Source: JADKAV01 sp041393775
GTDB lineage: Bacteria; Actinomycetota; Actinomycetes; S36-B12; UBA10799
Direction: 5' to 3'
Assembly (NCBI GenBank): GCA_041393775.1
Contig: JAWKJM010000003.1
Coordinates: 186,001-250,000 of the forward strand
Length of the DNA: 64,000 nt
Shown: positions 56,920-64,000 of the stretch, piece by piece
How the letters are laid out: each line of letters begins with the position of its first letter
Numbering within the stretch: the first letter of the stretch is position 1
The notes under the pieces: model-generated
Database searches by the model: none
The model's input: the letters and a program-made list of their open reading frames with translations, nothing else
What the model was told of the DNA's origin: nothing
Position numbers and translations under genes: made by a program

Positions 56920-58863
56920 ATGTCCGACGAGGCGCTCGAGAACCTGCTCCACGAGGGGCGTAACTTCCCACCGAACCCGCAGTTCGCCGCCCAGGCGAAC
57001 GGGAAAGCCGACCTCTATGAGCAGGCAGCGGCCGACCGGCTCAGCTTCTGGGACACCCAGGCGCGGCGACTGCAGTGGCAGACGCCATGGGAACAGACCC
57101 TTGATTGGTCGGACGCACCGTTCGCCAAATGGTTCGTGGGCGGCCGGCTCAATGTGGCCGTGAACTGCGTGGACCGCCATGTCGAAGCAGGCTTCGGGGA
57201 CAAGGTCGCCATCCACTTCGAGGGCGAACCCGGGGACACCCGTAGCGTGACCTACGCCGACCTGCGGGACCAGGTCAACAAGGCCGCCAATACCCTCACG
57301 GGCCTGGGGGTGCGGGCCGGTGACCGGGTGGCGATCTACCTGCCGATGATCCCGGAGGCCGCGATCGCGATGCTGGCATGCGCCCGGATCGGTGCGGTGC
57401 ACTCCGTGGTGTTCGGTGGGTTCAGCGCCGAAGCCCTGCGAACGCGCATCGACGACGCCGAGGCGAAAGTCGTCATCACCGCGGACGGCGGTTACCGGCG
57501 CGGGTCGCCTTCGGCACTCAAGCCGGCGGTGGACGAGGCCGTCGAGCACTGCCCCTCGGTGACTGCCGTGCTCGTCGTTCGGCGCACCGGACAGGACGTG
57601 GGGTGGACCGACAAGGACCTCTGGTGGCACGAGGTGGTCGACGCCGCCAATCCCGAGCACACAGCAGAGGCCTTCGACGCCGAACATCCGCTGTTCATCC
57701 TCTACACCTCCGGCACGACCGGCAAGCCCAAAGGGATCCTGCACACCACCGGCGGCTACCTCACCCAGGCCGCATACACGCATTACAACGTCTTCGACCT
57801 CAAGGACGACGACGTCTACTGGTGCACCGCGGACGTCGGCTGGGTGACCGGCCACAGTTACATCGTCTACGGCCCGCTGGCCAACGGTGCGACCCAAGTC
57901 ATGTACGAGGGCACCCCGGACACCCCGGACAGGGGTCGTTGGTGGGACATCATCCAGAAGTACCGCGTCACCCTGCTGTACACCGCACCCACTGCGATCC
58001 GCACGTTCATGAAGTGGGGCAACGACATCCCGGCGCAATACGACCTGTCCTCGCTGCGCCTGCTCGGCAGTGTCGGTGAGCCAATCAACCCGGAGGCCTG
58101 GATCTGGTACCGCGACCACATCGGCGGCGGGGACGTGCCGATCGTGGACACCTGGTGGCAGACCGAGACCGGTGCCATGATGATCAGCCCACTGCCGGGC
58201 GTCACCGCCTGCAAGCCCGGATCGGCCATGGGACCGCTGCCCGGGATCAGCGCCGAAGTCGTCGACGACCACGGCGAGCCGGTGGGTGCTGGCGGCGGTG
58301 GTTACCTGGTGCTCAGCGAGCCGTGGCCGTCGATGCTGCGCGGGATCTGGGGTGACGATCAGCGCTACCGGGACACCTACTGGCTGCGGTGGCCCCAGTA
58401 CTACTTCGCCGGCGACGGGGCGAAGTACGACGAGGACGGCGCGATCTGGCTGCTGGGCCGGGTCGATGACGTGATGAACGTGTCGGGTCACCGGATCTCG
58501 ACCACGGAGGTGGAATCGGCCCTGGTTTCCCACCCCCTCGTGGCCGAGGCGGCCGTCGTCGGCGCCACCGACGAGACCACCGGCCAGGGGATCGTCGCCT
58601 TCGTCATCCTCCGCACGGACATGGCCGCCGGTGAGGACGCCGTGGCCGAACTGCGCGCACACGTCGCTGCGGAGATCGGCCCGATCGCGAAACCGCGCCA
58701 GATCATGCTGGTCAACGAACTGCCGAAGACCCGCTCGGGCAAGATCATGCGCCGACTGCTGCGGGATGTGGCCGAACACCGCGACCTCGGCGATGTCACG
58801 ACGCTGGCCGACCCGTCGGTCATGAACCTGATCAGTGAGGGCCTGGACAAAGGTGGCGACTAG
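56920..58863 (+). CDS. acs: Acetyl-CoA synthetase
   Basis: A 647-residue AMP-forming enzyme that activates acetate to acetyl-CoA. LFILYTSGTTGKPKGILHTT is the P-loop-like motif (A3), VDTWWQTETGAMMISPLPG motif A5, and YFAGDGAKYDEDGAIWLLGR the hinge region with the following RVDDVMNVSGHRISTTEVES. KTRSGKIMRRLLR carries Lys608, the residue whose acetylation switches the enzyme off. AAGGAGG precedes the ATG at 56920 by 5 bases. Length is standard. Counterpart of Rv3667; the nhaA gene overlaps its end. Confidence 0.96.
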   Translation: MSDEALENLLHEGRNFPPNPQFAAQANGKADLYEQAAADRLSFWDTQARRLQWQTPWEQTLDWSDAPFAKWFVGGRLNVAVNCVDRHVEAGFGDKVAIHFEGEPGDTRSVTYADLRDQVNKAANTLTGLGVRAGDRVAIYLPMIPEAAIAMLACARIGAVHSVVFGGFSAEALRTRIDDAEAKVVITADGGYRRGSPSALKPAVDEAVEHCPSVTAVLVVRRTGQDVGWTDKDLWWHEVVDAANPEHTAEAFDAEHPLFILYTSGTTGKPKGILHTTGGYLTQAAYTHYNVFDLKDDDVYWCTADVGWVTGHSYIVYGPLANGATQVMYEGTPDTPDRGRWWDIIQKYRVTLLYTAPTAIRTFMKWGNDIPAQYDLSSLRLLGSVGEPINPEAWIWYRDHIGGGDVPIVDTWWQTETGAMMISPLPGVTACKPGSAMGPLPGISAEVVDDHGEPVGAGGGGYLVLSEPWPSMLRGIWGDDQRYRDTYWLRWPQYYFAGDGAKYDEDGAIWLLGRVDDVMNVSGHRISTTEVESALVSHPLVAEAAVVGATDETTGQGIVAFVILRTDMAAGEDAVAELRAHVAAEIGPIAKPRQIMLVNELPKTRSGKIMRRLLRDVAEHRDLGDVTTLADPSVMNLISEGLDKGGD

Positions 58864-60154
58864 CGACCACCCCCGTGCCGGCATGTTCGAGCGGTTGCCG
58901 CTGACCGAACGGGTCTGGGTCCTACGACAGCTCAAGGACGAGACCGTCGGCGGCGCCCTTCTCATCCTGGCGGCAACAGTCGCTCTGGTCTGGGCCAACT
59001 CGCCATGGGGCGACGTGTACCAGGAGATCAACGACTTCAAGATCGGGCCCGAGGCGCTCAACCTGCACCTGTCGCTGAACACCTGGGCCGCGGACGGCCT
59101 GCTCGCGATCTTCTTCTTCGTCGCCGGTCTGGAGTTGAAGCACGAGTTGGTGAAGGGGTCGTTGAGCCGTGTCTCGCAGGCCGCTGTCCCGGTGGCCGCC
59201 GCGTTGGGCGGGATGATCGTGCCGGCCGGCATCTACGCCGTCGTCAACCTGACCGCCCAGGGGGGACAACCCAAGGGCTGGGGCATCCCGATGGCCACCG
59301 ACATCGCCTTCGCGCTGGCGGTGCTCGCCGTGGCCGGGCGGCAGTTGCCGGTGGCGCTGCGGGCATTCCTGCTGACGCTGGCGGTGGTCGACGACCTCGG
59401 TGCGATCACGGTGATCGCGGTCTTCTACTCCGAGAAGTTCCATGCCCTCGCATTCGTGGGATCGCTGCTGTGCATGCTCGGCTATTGGCTGGCGCAGCGT
59501 GCCCGGGTCCGCAGCCCGTGGCTGTACATACCCCTGGCACTGGCCACCTGGGTCCTCATGCACGAGGCCGGGGTGCACGCCACAGTCGCCGGTGTGGCAC
59601 TGGCGATGCTCACCCGGATCAAGGAGGATCCCGGTGAGGCGGAGGCCCCCGCCGAACGCATGCAGCACCTGTTGCATCCCCTTTCAGCCGGTTTCTGCGT
59701 CCCGGTCTTCGCCTTCTTCGCCGCTGGGATCGACCTGCGCGGTCAGAGCATCGCCAGCGCTGTCGAGAACCCGGTGGCGATCGGCGTCATCCTGGGACTG
59801 GTCGTCGGCAAACCGATCGGGGTACTGCTCGGCGCGAGCGTGACCGCGAGGTTCACCCGTGCATCGCTGGCCAAAGGACTGTCCTGGCTGGATGTCGCGG
59901 CAGTCGGGTTGCTGGCCGGGATCGGCTTCACCGTGTCGCTGCTGATCGCCGAGCTCGCCTTCGAATACGGGTCGGAGGACCAGGAGTACGCCAAGGTCGC
60001 CGTGCTTGCTGCGAGTCTGCTGGCAGCATCGCTGGCCATCGTGGCCCTGCGCATCCGGGCCCGCTCGTACCGCCTGATGTACGAGGAGGAAGAGGTCGAC
60101 GGGGACCAGGATGGCATTCCGGATGTCTACAACAGCGAGCGCGGACTACCCTGA
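58853..60154 (+). CDS. nhaA: Na+/H+ antiporter NhaA
   Basis: A 433-residue antiporter with 12 helices. GGALLILAATVALVWANSPW is the family start, EGLLAIFFFVAGLELKHELV (here DGLLAIFFF) the cytoplasmic loop motif, MATDIAFALAVLAVAG the first functional Asp, and TLAVVDDLGAITVIAVFYSE the paired Asp that bind Na+. VLMHEAGVHATVAGVALAML is also typical. I use the GTG at 58853, which overlaps acs by 11 bases; an ATG at 58883 is an equally good alternative. It exports Na+ in exchange for protons, using the proton gradient to which the pyrophosphatase could contribute. The tail ends with an acidic EEEEVDGDQDG-like stretch. Confidence 0.92.
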   Translation: MATSDHPRAGMFERLPLTERVWVLRQLKDETVGGALLILAATVALVWANSPWGDVYQEINDFKIGPEALNLHLSLNTWAADGLLAIFFFVAGLELKHELVKGSLSRVSQAAVPVAAALGGMIVPAGIYAVVNLTAQGGQPKGWGIPMATDIAFALAVLAVAGRQLPVALRAFLLTLAVVDDLGAITVIAVFYSEKFHALAFVGSLLCMLGYWLAQRARVRSPWLYIPLALATWVLMHEAGVHATVAGVALAMLTRIKEDPGEAEAPAERMQHLLHPLSAGFCVPVFAFFAAGIDLRGQSIASAVENPVAIGVILGLVVGKPIGVLLGASVTARFTRASLAKGLSWLDVAAVGLLAGIGFTVSLLIAELAFEYGSEDQEYAKVAVLAASLLAASLAIVALRIRARSYRLMYEEEEVDGDQDGIPDVYNSERGLP

Positions 60155-60158
60155 TCCC

Positions 60159-60548
60159 ATGGCGATTGACACCAAGCAGACCGAGCCCGGCATCATCGAA
60201 CTGGTGCGCTCCGCGGCCGCCGACACCACTGAGTTGGTCAAGCAGCAGATCGAATTGACCAAGGCGGAGGTCAAGGAGAACGTCCAGAAGGCGGGATCGT
60301 CCTTCGGCATGATCGCGGTCGGCGCCTCGATCGTCCTCGTGGGGTTGCTCTTCCTGCTCGTGACCATCGCCTACGTACTGGTCGAACTGGGACTGCCCGT
60401 GTGGGCCGGGTTCGGCATCGTCACGCTCTTCCTGCTCATCGTGGGCGCGATCATCACCGTGGTCGGCATCCGCCGCGCGAAGACCGTGCAGGGCCCGGAG
60501 CGCTCGATGGCGGCCCTGGACGCGACCAAGTCCACGCTGCGCGGCTAA
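60159..60548 (+). CDS. Actinobacterial holin-superfamily III membrane protein
   Basis: A 129-residue protein with a helical, amphipathic N-terminus (PGIIELVRSAAADTTELVKQ, then IELTKAEVKENVQKAG) and two hydrophobic helices at about 47-70 and 79-100. This is the layout of the Phage_holin_3_6/DUF1469 family of membrane proteins, present at the same place in mycobacteria (Rv3669 region). It is not a phage gene here. ATG at 60159, 4 bases after the nhaA stop; the ribosome site is weak, so coupling to nhaA is likely. Confidence 0.82.
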   Translation: MAIDTKQTEPGIIELVRSAAADTTELVKQQIELTKAEVKENVQKAGSSFGMIAVGASIVLVGLLFLLVTIAYVLVELGLPVWAGFGIVTLFLLIVGAIITVVGIRRAKTVQGPERSMAALDATKSTLRG

Positions 60549-60553
60549 CCCTC

Positions 60554-61471
60554 GTGCCTCTTGCGGTCACGCCGTACGAGGCGATCCATACCTCCGGGCC
60601 GTGGACCCATCGCCTGGTTTCGGCCAATGGCGCCCAGTTCCATCTCGTCGAGGCCGGTGCCGGACCATTGGTCGTCCTGCTGCACGGGTTCCCGCAGTTC
60701 TGGTGGGCGTGGCGCCACTACTTGCCCGCTCTCGCGGACGGGGGCTACCGGGTCGCGGCCATGGACCTGCGTGGGTACGCAGGTTCGGACCACTCACCGC
60801 GCGGCTACGACCCGACGACGCTGTCCAACGACGTCTTGGGCGTGATCGCCTGCCTGGGCGAACAGCGCGCGACCGTCGTCGGGCACGGCTGGGGCGCTCA
60901 CATCGGGTGGACGGCAGCCCGGCGCTCCCGGATGGTCAGGGCGCTGGCGGCCATGTCGGCCCCGCATCCGGTGCGGCTGCGCGAGGCCGCCCGGATGCAG
61001 CCGCAGGTCAAGGCCTGGCGCTACGCCCTGCGGTATCAGTGGCCCTGGTTGCCCGAACGCGATTTCGCCGCTGAAGACGCAGTGCGGGTGGCCGAGGTCC
61101 TGAGCGGCTGGTCGAAGCAGCAGGACTGGCTGACGCCGGGAGTCGCCGATCGGTTCCGGGCAGCGTTCCTCGAGTCGAACACCGCGCACTGCGCGATGGA
61201 GTACCACCGCTGGGCGTGGCGCAGCCTCGTGCGCGCCGATGGCCGCCGGTTCAACACTTTGATGGCGGCCGAGCCCATCCGGCAGCCTGTCCTGCACATC
61301 CAGGGCCGGCAGGACCCGACGGTGCTGCCGGAGACCACGACCGGCAGCGATGCGTACGTTGAGGGTCCGTATCAGCTGGAGGCGATCGACGACTGCGGCC
61401 ACTTCCCCCATGAGGAACGCGCCGAGGTGGTTCTGCCACTGCTGCTTCAGTGGCTCGCAACGCACGACTAG
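60554..61471 (+). CDS. Epoxide-hydrolase-like alpha/beta-hydrolase without nucleophile
   Basis: A 305-residue alpha/beta-hydrolase. LVVLLHGFPQFWWAWRHYLP is the oxyanion HGFP motif and MDLRGYAGSDHSPRGY a later conserved block. The nucleophile elbow, normally GHDxG, reads VVGHGWGAHIGWTAARR: the Asp is Gly (GGC; a single base from GAC). PVLHIQGRQDPTVLPETTTG carries the acid Asp and CGHFPHEERAE the His. Catalysis by the usual covalent route is not possible, although the rest of the site is intact. Its position next to marP matches EphE (Rv3670) in mycobacteria. GTG at 60554. Confidence 0.82.
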   Translation: MPLAVTPYEAIHTSGPWTHRLVSANGAQFHLVEAGAGPLVVLLHGFPQFWWAWRHYLPALADGGYRVAAMDLRGYAGSDHSPRGYDPTTLSNDVLGVIACLGEQRATVVGHGWGAHIGWTAARRSRMVRALAAMSAPHPVRLREAARMQPQVKAWRYALRYQWPWLPERDFAAEDAVRVAEVLSGWSKQQDWLTPGVADRFRAAFLESNTAHCAMEYHRWAWRSLVRADGRRFNTLMAAEPIRQPVLHIQGRQDPTVLPETTTGSDAYVEGPYQLEAIDDCGHFPHEERAEVVLPLLLQWLATHD

Positions 61472-61498
61472 GAGCGCGAACTGCTCTGGCGCCGCCCC

Positions 61499-61543
61499 CT
61501 CCATCCTCTGGCCGTCGGGCAGGTGTCTGGCCAGCAGATGGAG
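61499..61543. repeat. Inverted repeat CTCCATC-CTGGCC, first copy
   Basis: CTCCATCctCTGGCC at 61499-61513 and GGCCAGcaGATGGAG at 61529-61543, 13 of 15 bases paired. It lies between the convergent hydrolase and marP genes; a second copy follows. Confidence 0.85.
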
Positions 61544-61582
61544 GTCCAAAGCAGACATATGCCCCAAAACACCTCGATCGCC

Positions 61583-61637
61583 CTCCATCTCCTGGCCGAT
61601 CGAGGGAAACCGGCCACCGGGCGGCCAGCAGATGGAG
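61583..61637. repeat. Inverted repeat CTCCATC-CTGGCC, second copy
   Basis: CTCCATCtcCTGGCC at 61583-61597 and the identical right arm GGCCAGcaGATGGAG at 61623-61637. The loop contains a small GGCC..CCGG hairpin of its own. With the first copy it could form either two separate hairpins or one larger structure; no T-run follows. Confidence 0.85.
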
Positions 61638-61707
61638 GCGCTGCGGACACCATGTTCCACGGGGAAGCCGGTGCATCATTCGTGGCCGCGACGTCCGGGC
61701 ACCCCGC

Positions 61708-62895
61708 CTATCGCGAGCAGGTACCCGTCGATACCGGAACCACCTCGTCGGAGGCCGTCCGCAGGGCCTGTCCGACGGCCTTGAGGGTCAGGGCGAAGCC
61801 GGTGCGCTTGTACTGCTGAGAACTCGCGAAGACGATGCCGGCGTAGCGGCCGCCTCGGGTGAGCAGTGGCCCGCCCGAGTTTCCCGGGATCACCCGTCCG
61901 CGAACGACGAAGATCTCCCGCGGTTTGGTGGGACTGCCGTAGATGTTGTCGGAGAAGACCGGGCTCTCAGACGTGCGGGTGACCACACGGGCGCTGCGCA
62001 GGTCCAGCGGGCCGCCACCCGGATAGCCGGCGATGACCGCGGCATCGGCGTCATCGACGGACCGCGCGGCCAGCAGTGGGGTCACGCCCAGACCGGGGAC
62101 GAACAACACGGCCACGTCGAGGTCGGCGTTGAAGTACACGACATCGGCGCCCCACGAGCGGCCGTCGGATGCCGTCACCCTGACCTGGCTCATCCCCGCG
62201 ACGACGTGCGCGTTCGTGGCGATCCGGTCGGTTGCGTACACGAAGCCGGACCCGGTGGACCCCTGGCCGCACGCCGGGGTCGGGCCCGAGACGCGCAGCA
62301 CGGACTGGCTGGCGACCACGGCCTCCTGCGAGACGCTCTTGGGCGGCTTGGGGACCCTGTTGCCGGGCAGGCCCTCGAGCCCGAAGAAGACCTCCGGCAG
62401 GTGGACCTGGTCCAGGAGTCTGCGCACGGAGTAGGCCAAGTCGGTGGCCTGAGCCGGCACCAGCCGCTCGACCTGCGCGAGAACCGTCGAGGACCGCACC
62501 GCTGACGACAGGGCCGGGGACGGCATCGAAGCCAGAGTCGCGGCGAGCAGCCACATCACGACGAGACCGGCGACGAGGCTGACCAGGGCACCGGCAGCGG
62601 CATCCACCACCCGGACCGGACCCACACTCAGGACTCTCCACAGCGGTCTGCCCAATGCGAGGACCAGGGCGTTGCCGATTCCGACCCCGGCGAGGACCAC
62701 GCCGACGCTCACCGCCGCAGCAGCGGGTCCCAGGGCACCGAGATGACTCAGGATCCAGGGCAGACTCGCCGCGGCCACCAGTCCGCCGCCCACCGTGCCG
62801 ACCACGGACAGCACGCTGCGGACCAGGCCCTGATGCCACCCGATGAGCGACACCAGCGCGAGCACGCCGAGGACGACCAGATCCACTACCCCCAT
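61708..62895 (-). CDS. marP: Membrane serine protease, MarP-like
   Basis: A 395-residue protein. Residues 1-125 contain four helices of the CvpA/colicin-V-production type (VDLVVLGVLALVSLIGWHQG). The protease domain follows from about 200: GSGFVYATDRIATNAHVVAG has His near 229, NADLDVAVLFVPGLG the Asp near 257, and VIPGNSGGPLLTRGGRYAG the Ser near 340. CGQGSTGSGFV contains the single Cys before the catalytic domain. MarP of M. tuberculosis (Rv3671c) is a periplasmic protease needed for acid resistance. Length and layout are normal. Third gene of the nth-nudix-marP unit. Confidence 0.93.
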   Translation of the reverse strand: MGVVDLVVLGVLALVSLIGWHQGLVRSVLSVVGTVGGGLVAAASLPWILSHLGALGPAAAAVSVGVVLAGVGIGNALVLALGRPLWRVLSVGPVRVVDAAAGALVSLVAGLVVMWLLAATLASMPSPALSSAVRSSTVLAQVERLVPAQATDLAYSVRRLLDQVHLPEVFFGLEGLPGNRVPKPPKSVSQEAVVASQSVLRVSGPTPACGQGSTGSGFVYATDRIATNAHVVAGMSQVRVTASDGRSWGADVVYFNADLDVAVLFVPGLGVTPLLAARSVDDADAAVIAGYPGGGPLDLRSARVVTRTSESPVFSDNIYGSPTKPREIFVVRGRVIPGNSGGPLLTRGGRYAGIVFASSQQYKRTGFALTLKAVGQALRTASDEVVPVSTGTCSR

Positions 62896-62920
62896 GGGGG
62901 GATCCGATCGTGAGCGCGCT

Positions 62921-63553
62921 TCAGCCTGTCCATCCGATCTCCACGATACGACTGCTGTCCCAGGCGCGCTCCCAGCCGGCCAGGCTCAGGATGCGGTCCA
63001 GCAACAACCCGGTGAACCCCCAGACCAGCATGTCCTGCACCGTGAAGCCGGGCCCGACGTAGCCACTGGGATGGCGCACACTGACCCGGTGCTGCGGGTC
63101 CGTGAGGTCGTGGATGGGCACCCGGTGCACGGAGGCCACCTCGGCGGGGTCCATGGCGCTGATCGGTGAGACCGTTTCCCACCAGGCCAGTACCGGCGTC
63201 ACGACGAACCCGCTGGGCGGCAACCACAACGCCGGCAGCTCGTGGATGACGCGCACCCCGGCTGGATCGAGTCCGGTCTCTTCGTGGGCCTCCCGCAGGG
63301 CAGCTGCCACCGGACCGCTGTCCCCGGGGTCCTGCGCCCCGCCGGGGAAGGCCGGCTGGCCGGCGTGCGAGCGCATGTCCGCGGCCCGCTGGATGAGCAG
63401 GACGTCCGGTCCCTGATCGCCCTCGCCGAACAGGATCAGCACCGCCGACTGCCTCCCGCCGTCGTCGGGGGGCGTGAACCGGGCCAGCGCCTCCACGTCG
63501 AGATCGACGGTCGCCGTCACCAGTGGCTGCAACCACGCGGGTACCCCGGTCAT
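62921..63553 (-). CDS. NUDIX hydrolase, CoA pyrophosphatase type
   Basis: A 210-residue protein. The Nudix box is GGAQDPGDSGPVAAALREAHEETGLD (given here in two parts: GGAQDPGDSGPVAAALREA and HEETGLD), preceded by VLLIQRAADMRSHAGQPAFP; the latter is the LLTxRxxxxRxHxGQxxxPGG motif known for CoA diphosphatases. It would cut CoA or acyl-CoA to phosphopantetheine and ADP. The ATG at 63553 overlaps the nth stop (ATGA). Counterpart of Rv3672c. Confidence 0.92.
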   Translation of the reverse strand: MTGVPAWLQPLVTATVDLDVEALARFTPPDDGGRQSAVLILFGEGDQGPDVLLIQRAADMRSHAGQPAFPGGAQDPGDSGPVAAALREAHEETGLDPAGVRVIHELPALWLPPSGFVVTPVLAWWETVSPISAMDPAEVASVHRVPIHDLTDPQHRVSVRHPSGYVGPGFTVQDMLVWGFTGLLLDRILSLAGWERAWDSSRIVEIGWTG

Positions 63554-64000
63554 GGTCGTTTGATCATCTTCTCGGCCCGCTGAACGTCCTGCTCCCCGAT
63601 GTCGTGGGAGGGGCACAACCTCGCCACCGGACAGGCCGCACACGCGGGCCTGCGAGCGAAGCAGCAGCGGCGGCCGTGGAAGATCAGCCGGTGGGACACC
63701 ATCGTGCGGTCCTTGCGCTTGAACAGTGCGTCGAGGTCGTACTCGATTCGCACGGGGTCCGTGTTGACGGTCCAGCCCAGCCTCTGCGACAACCTCGTCA
63801 CATGGGTGTCAACCGTGAATCCGGGCTGATCGAAGGCGTTGCCGCGGACGACGTGGGCCGTCTTGCGCCCCACACCCGGCAGTTTCGTCAGGGCCGACAT
63901 GGGCCGCGGGATCTCACCGGAGTACTTCTCGCACACCATCGCTGCCATCGCCTGCAGCGATGTGGCCTTATTCCGGAAGAACCCGGTCGACCGGATCATG
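63550..64000 (-). CDS. nth: Endonuclease III, 3' part (cut by the window edge)
   Basis: The last 150 residues of a DNA glycosylase/AP lyase. LTKLPGVGRKTAHVVRGNAF is the helix-hairpin-helix with the catalytic Lys, and FTVDTHVTRLSQRLGW contains the catalytic Asp. CFARRPACAACPVARLCPSH holds the four Cys of the 4Fe-4S cluster. The gene continues past 64000, so the start is not visible. It removes oxidised pyrimidines from DNA. The frame begins in MIRSTGFFRNKATSLQAMAA, an internal, conserved helix rather than the real start. Confidence 0.93.
   Translation of the reverse strand, partial: MIRSTGFFRNKATSLQAMAAMVCEKYSGEIPRPMSALTKLPGVGRKTAHVVRGNAFDQPGFTVDTHVTRLSQRLGWTVNTDPVRIEYDLDALFKRKDRTMVSHRLIFHGRRCCFARRPACAACPVARLCPSHDIGEQDVQRAEKMIKRP

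Noticed and set aside
56101..59232. A minus-strand open frame of about 1,040 codons
   Set aside because: Runs opposite acs and nhaA. No recognisable domain; a mirror frame of two well-supported genes.

Overview
The window is high-GC chromosomal DNA of an actinomycete (class Actinomycetia). Several blocks have the gene order I know from Mycobacterium and Streptomyces: tmk-holB and topA; the ssd-tadA-tadB-tadC-pilin-tadE pilus operon beside a HAD-IB hydrolase; and acs-nhaA-holin-like-epoxide-hydrolase-like/marP/nudix/nth (compare Rv3660c to Rv3674c). The six-gene complex I-like operon with its ArsR regulator follows the order of Rv0081 to Rv0087. I cannot name the genus.

Layout. 1-7.5 kb: a DUF6777 surface protein, a decayed acyltransferase, a DUF2752/CD225 membrane pair, and an EamA transporter translationally coupled to a GH94/GH36-type glycosidase. 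7.8-15.2 kb: an operon on the minus strand for a membrane-bound complex I/hydrogenase-4-like module whose large subunit has lost the NiFe cysteines, headed by an ArsR gene with a perfect operator palindrome. 15.4-24.5 kb: an integrated phage-satellite-like element (tyrosine integrase, excisionase, primase-polymerase, DUF3631 ATPase, TerS-like gene and many small genes) in a tRNA-Thr gene. It is bounded by 43-bp direct repeats, and beyond its left end lies the frameshifted stump of an older integrase. 24.6-31.7 kb: a lipoprotein peptidase/hydrolase, a patatin, an acyl-ACP-reductase-like protein and a beta-propeller enzyme. 31.7-45 kb: holB, tmk, an AbiEi/DUF559-like gene, topA, a PLP decarboxylase with an MFS transporter, an ATP-grasp enzyme, a K+-independent proton-pumping pyrophosphatase, and an anti-sigma factor/antagonist pair. 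45.3-51 kb: the Tad pilus operon and HAD-IB gene. 51.2-53.9 kb: a tmsA/tmsB-like pair for 10-methyl branched fatty acids. 54.5-64 kb: an AarF kinase, a Fic-like protein, acs, nhaA, a holin-like protein, a hydrolase lacking its nucleophile, marP, a CoA pyrophosphatase and the 3' part of nth.

The most unusual feature is an intergenic repeat family: six full copies of an exactly 70-bp near-perfect palindrome (GGTTAGAGA arms) plus truncated copies. Some have conserved flanking modules. One nests inside a 103-bp direct repeat, and two sister copies flank the AbiEi-like gene. I found no mobilising enzyme for it in this window. There is no rRNA and no CRISPR array; one tRNA (Thr, anticodon CGT) is present.
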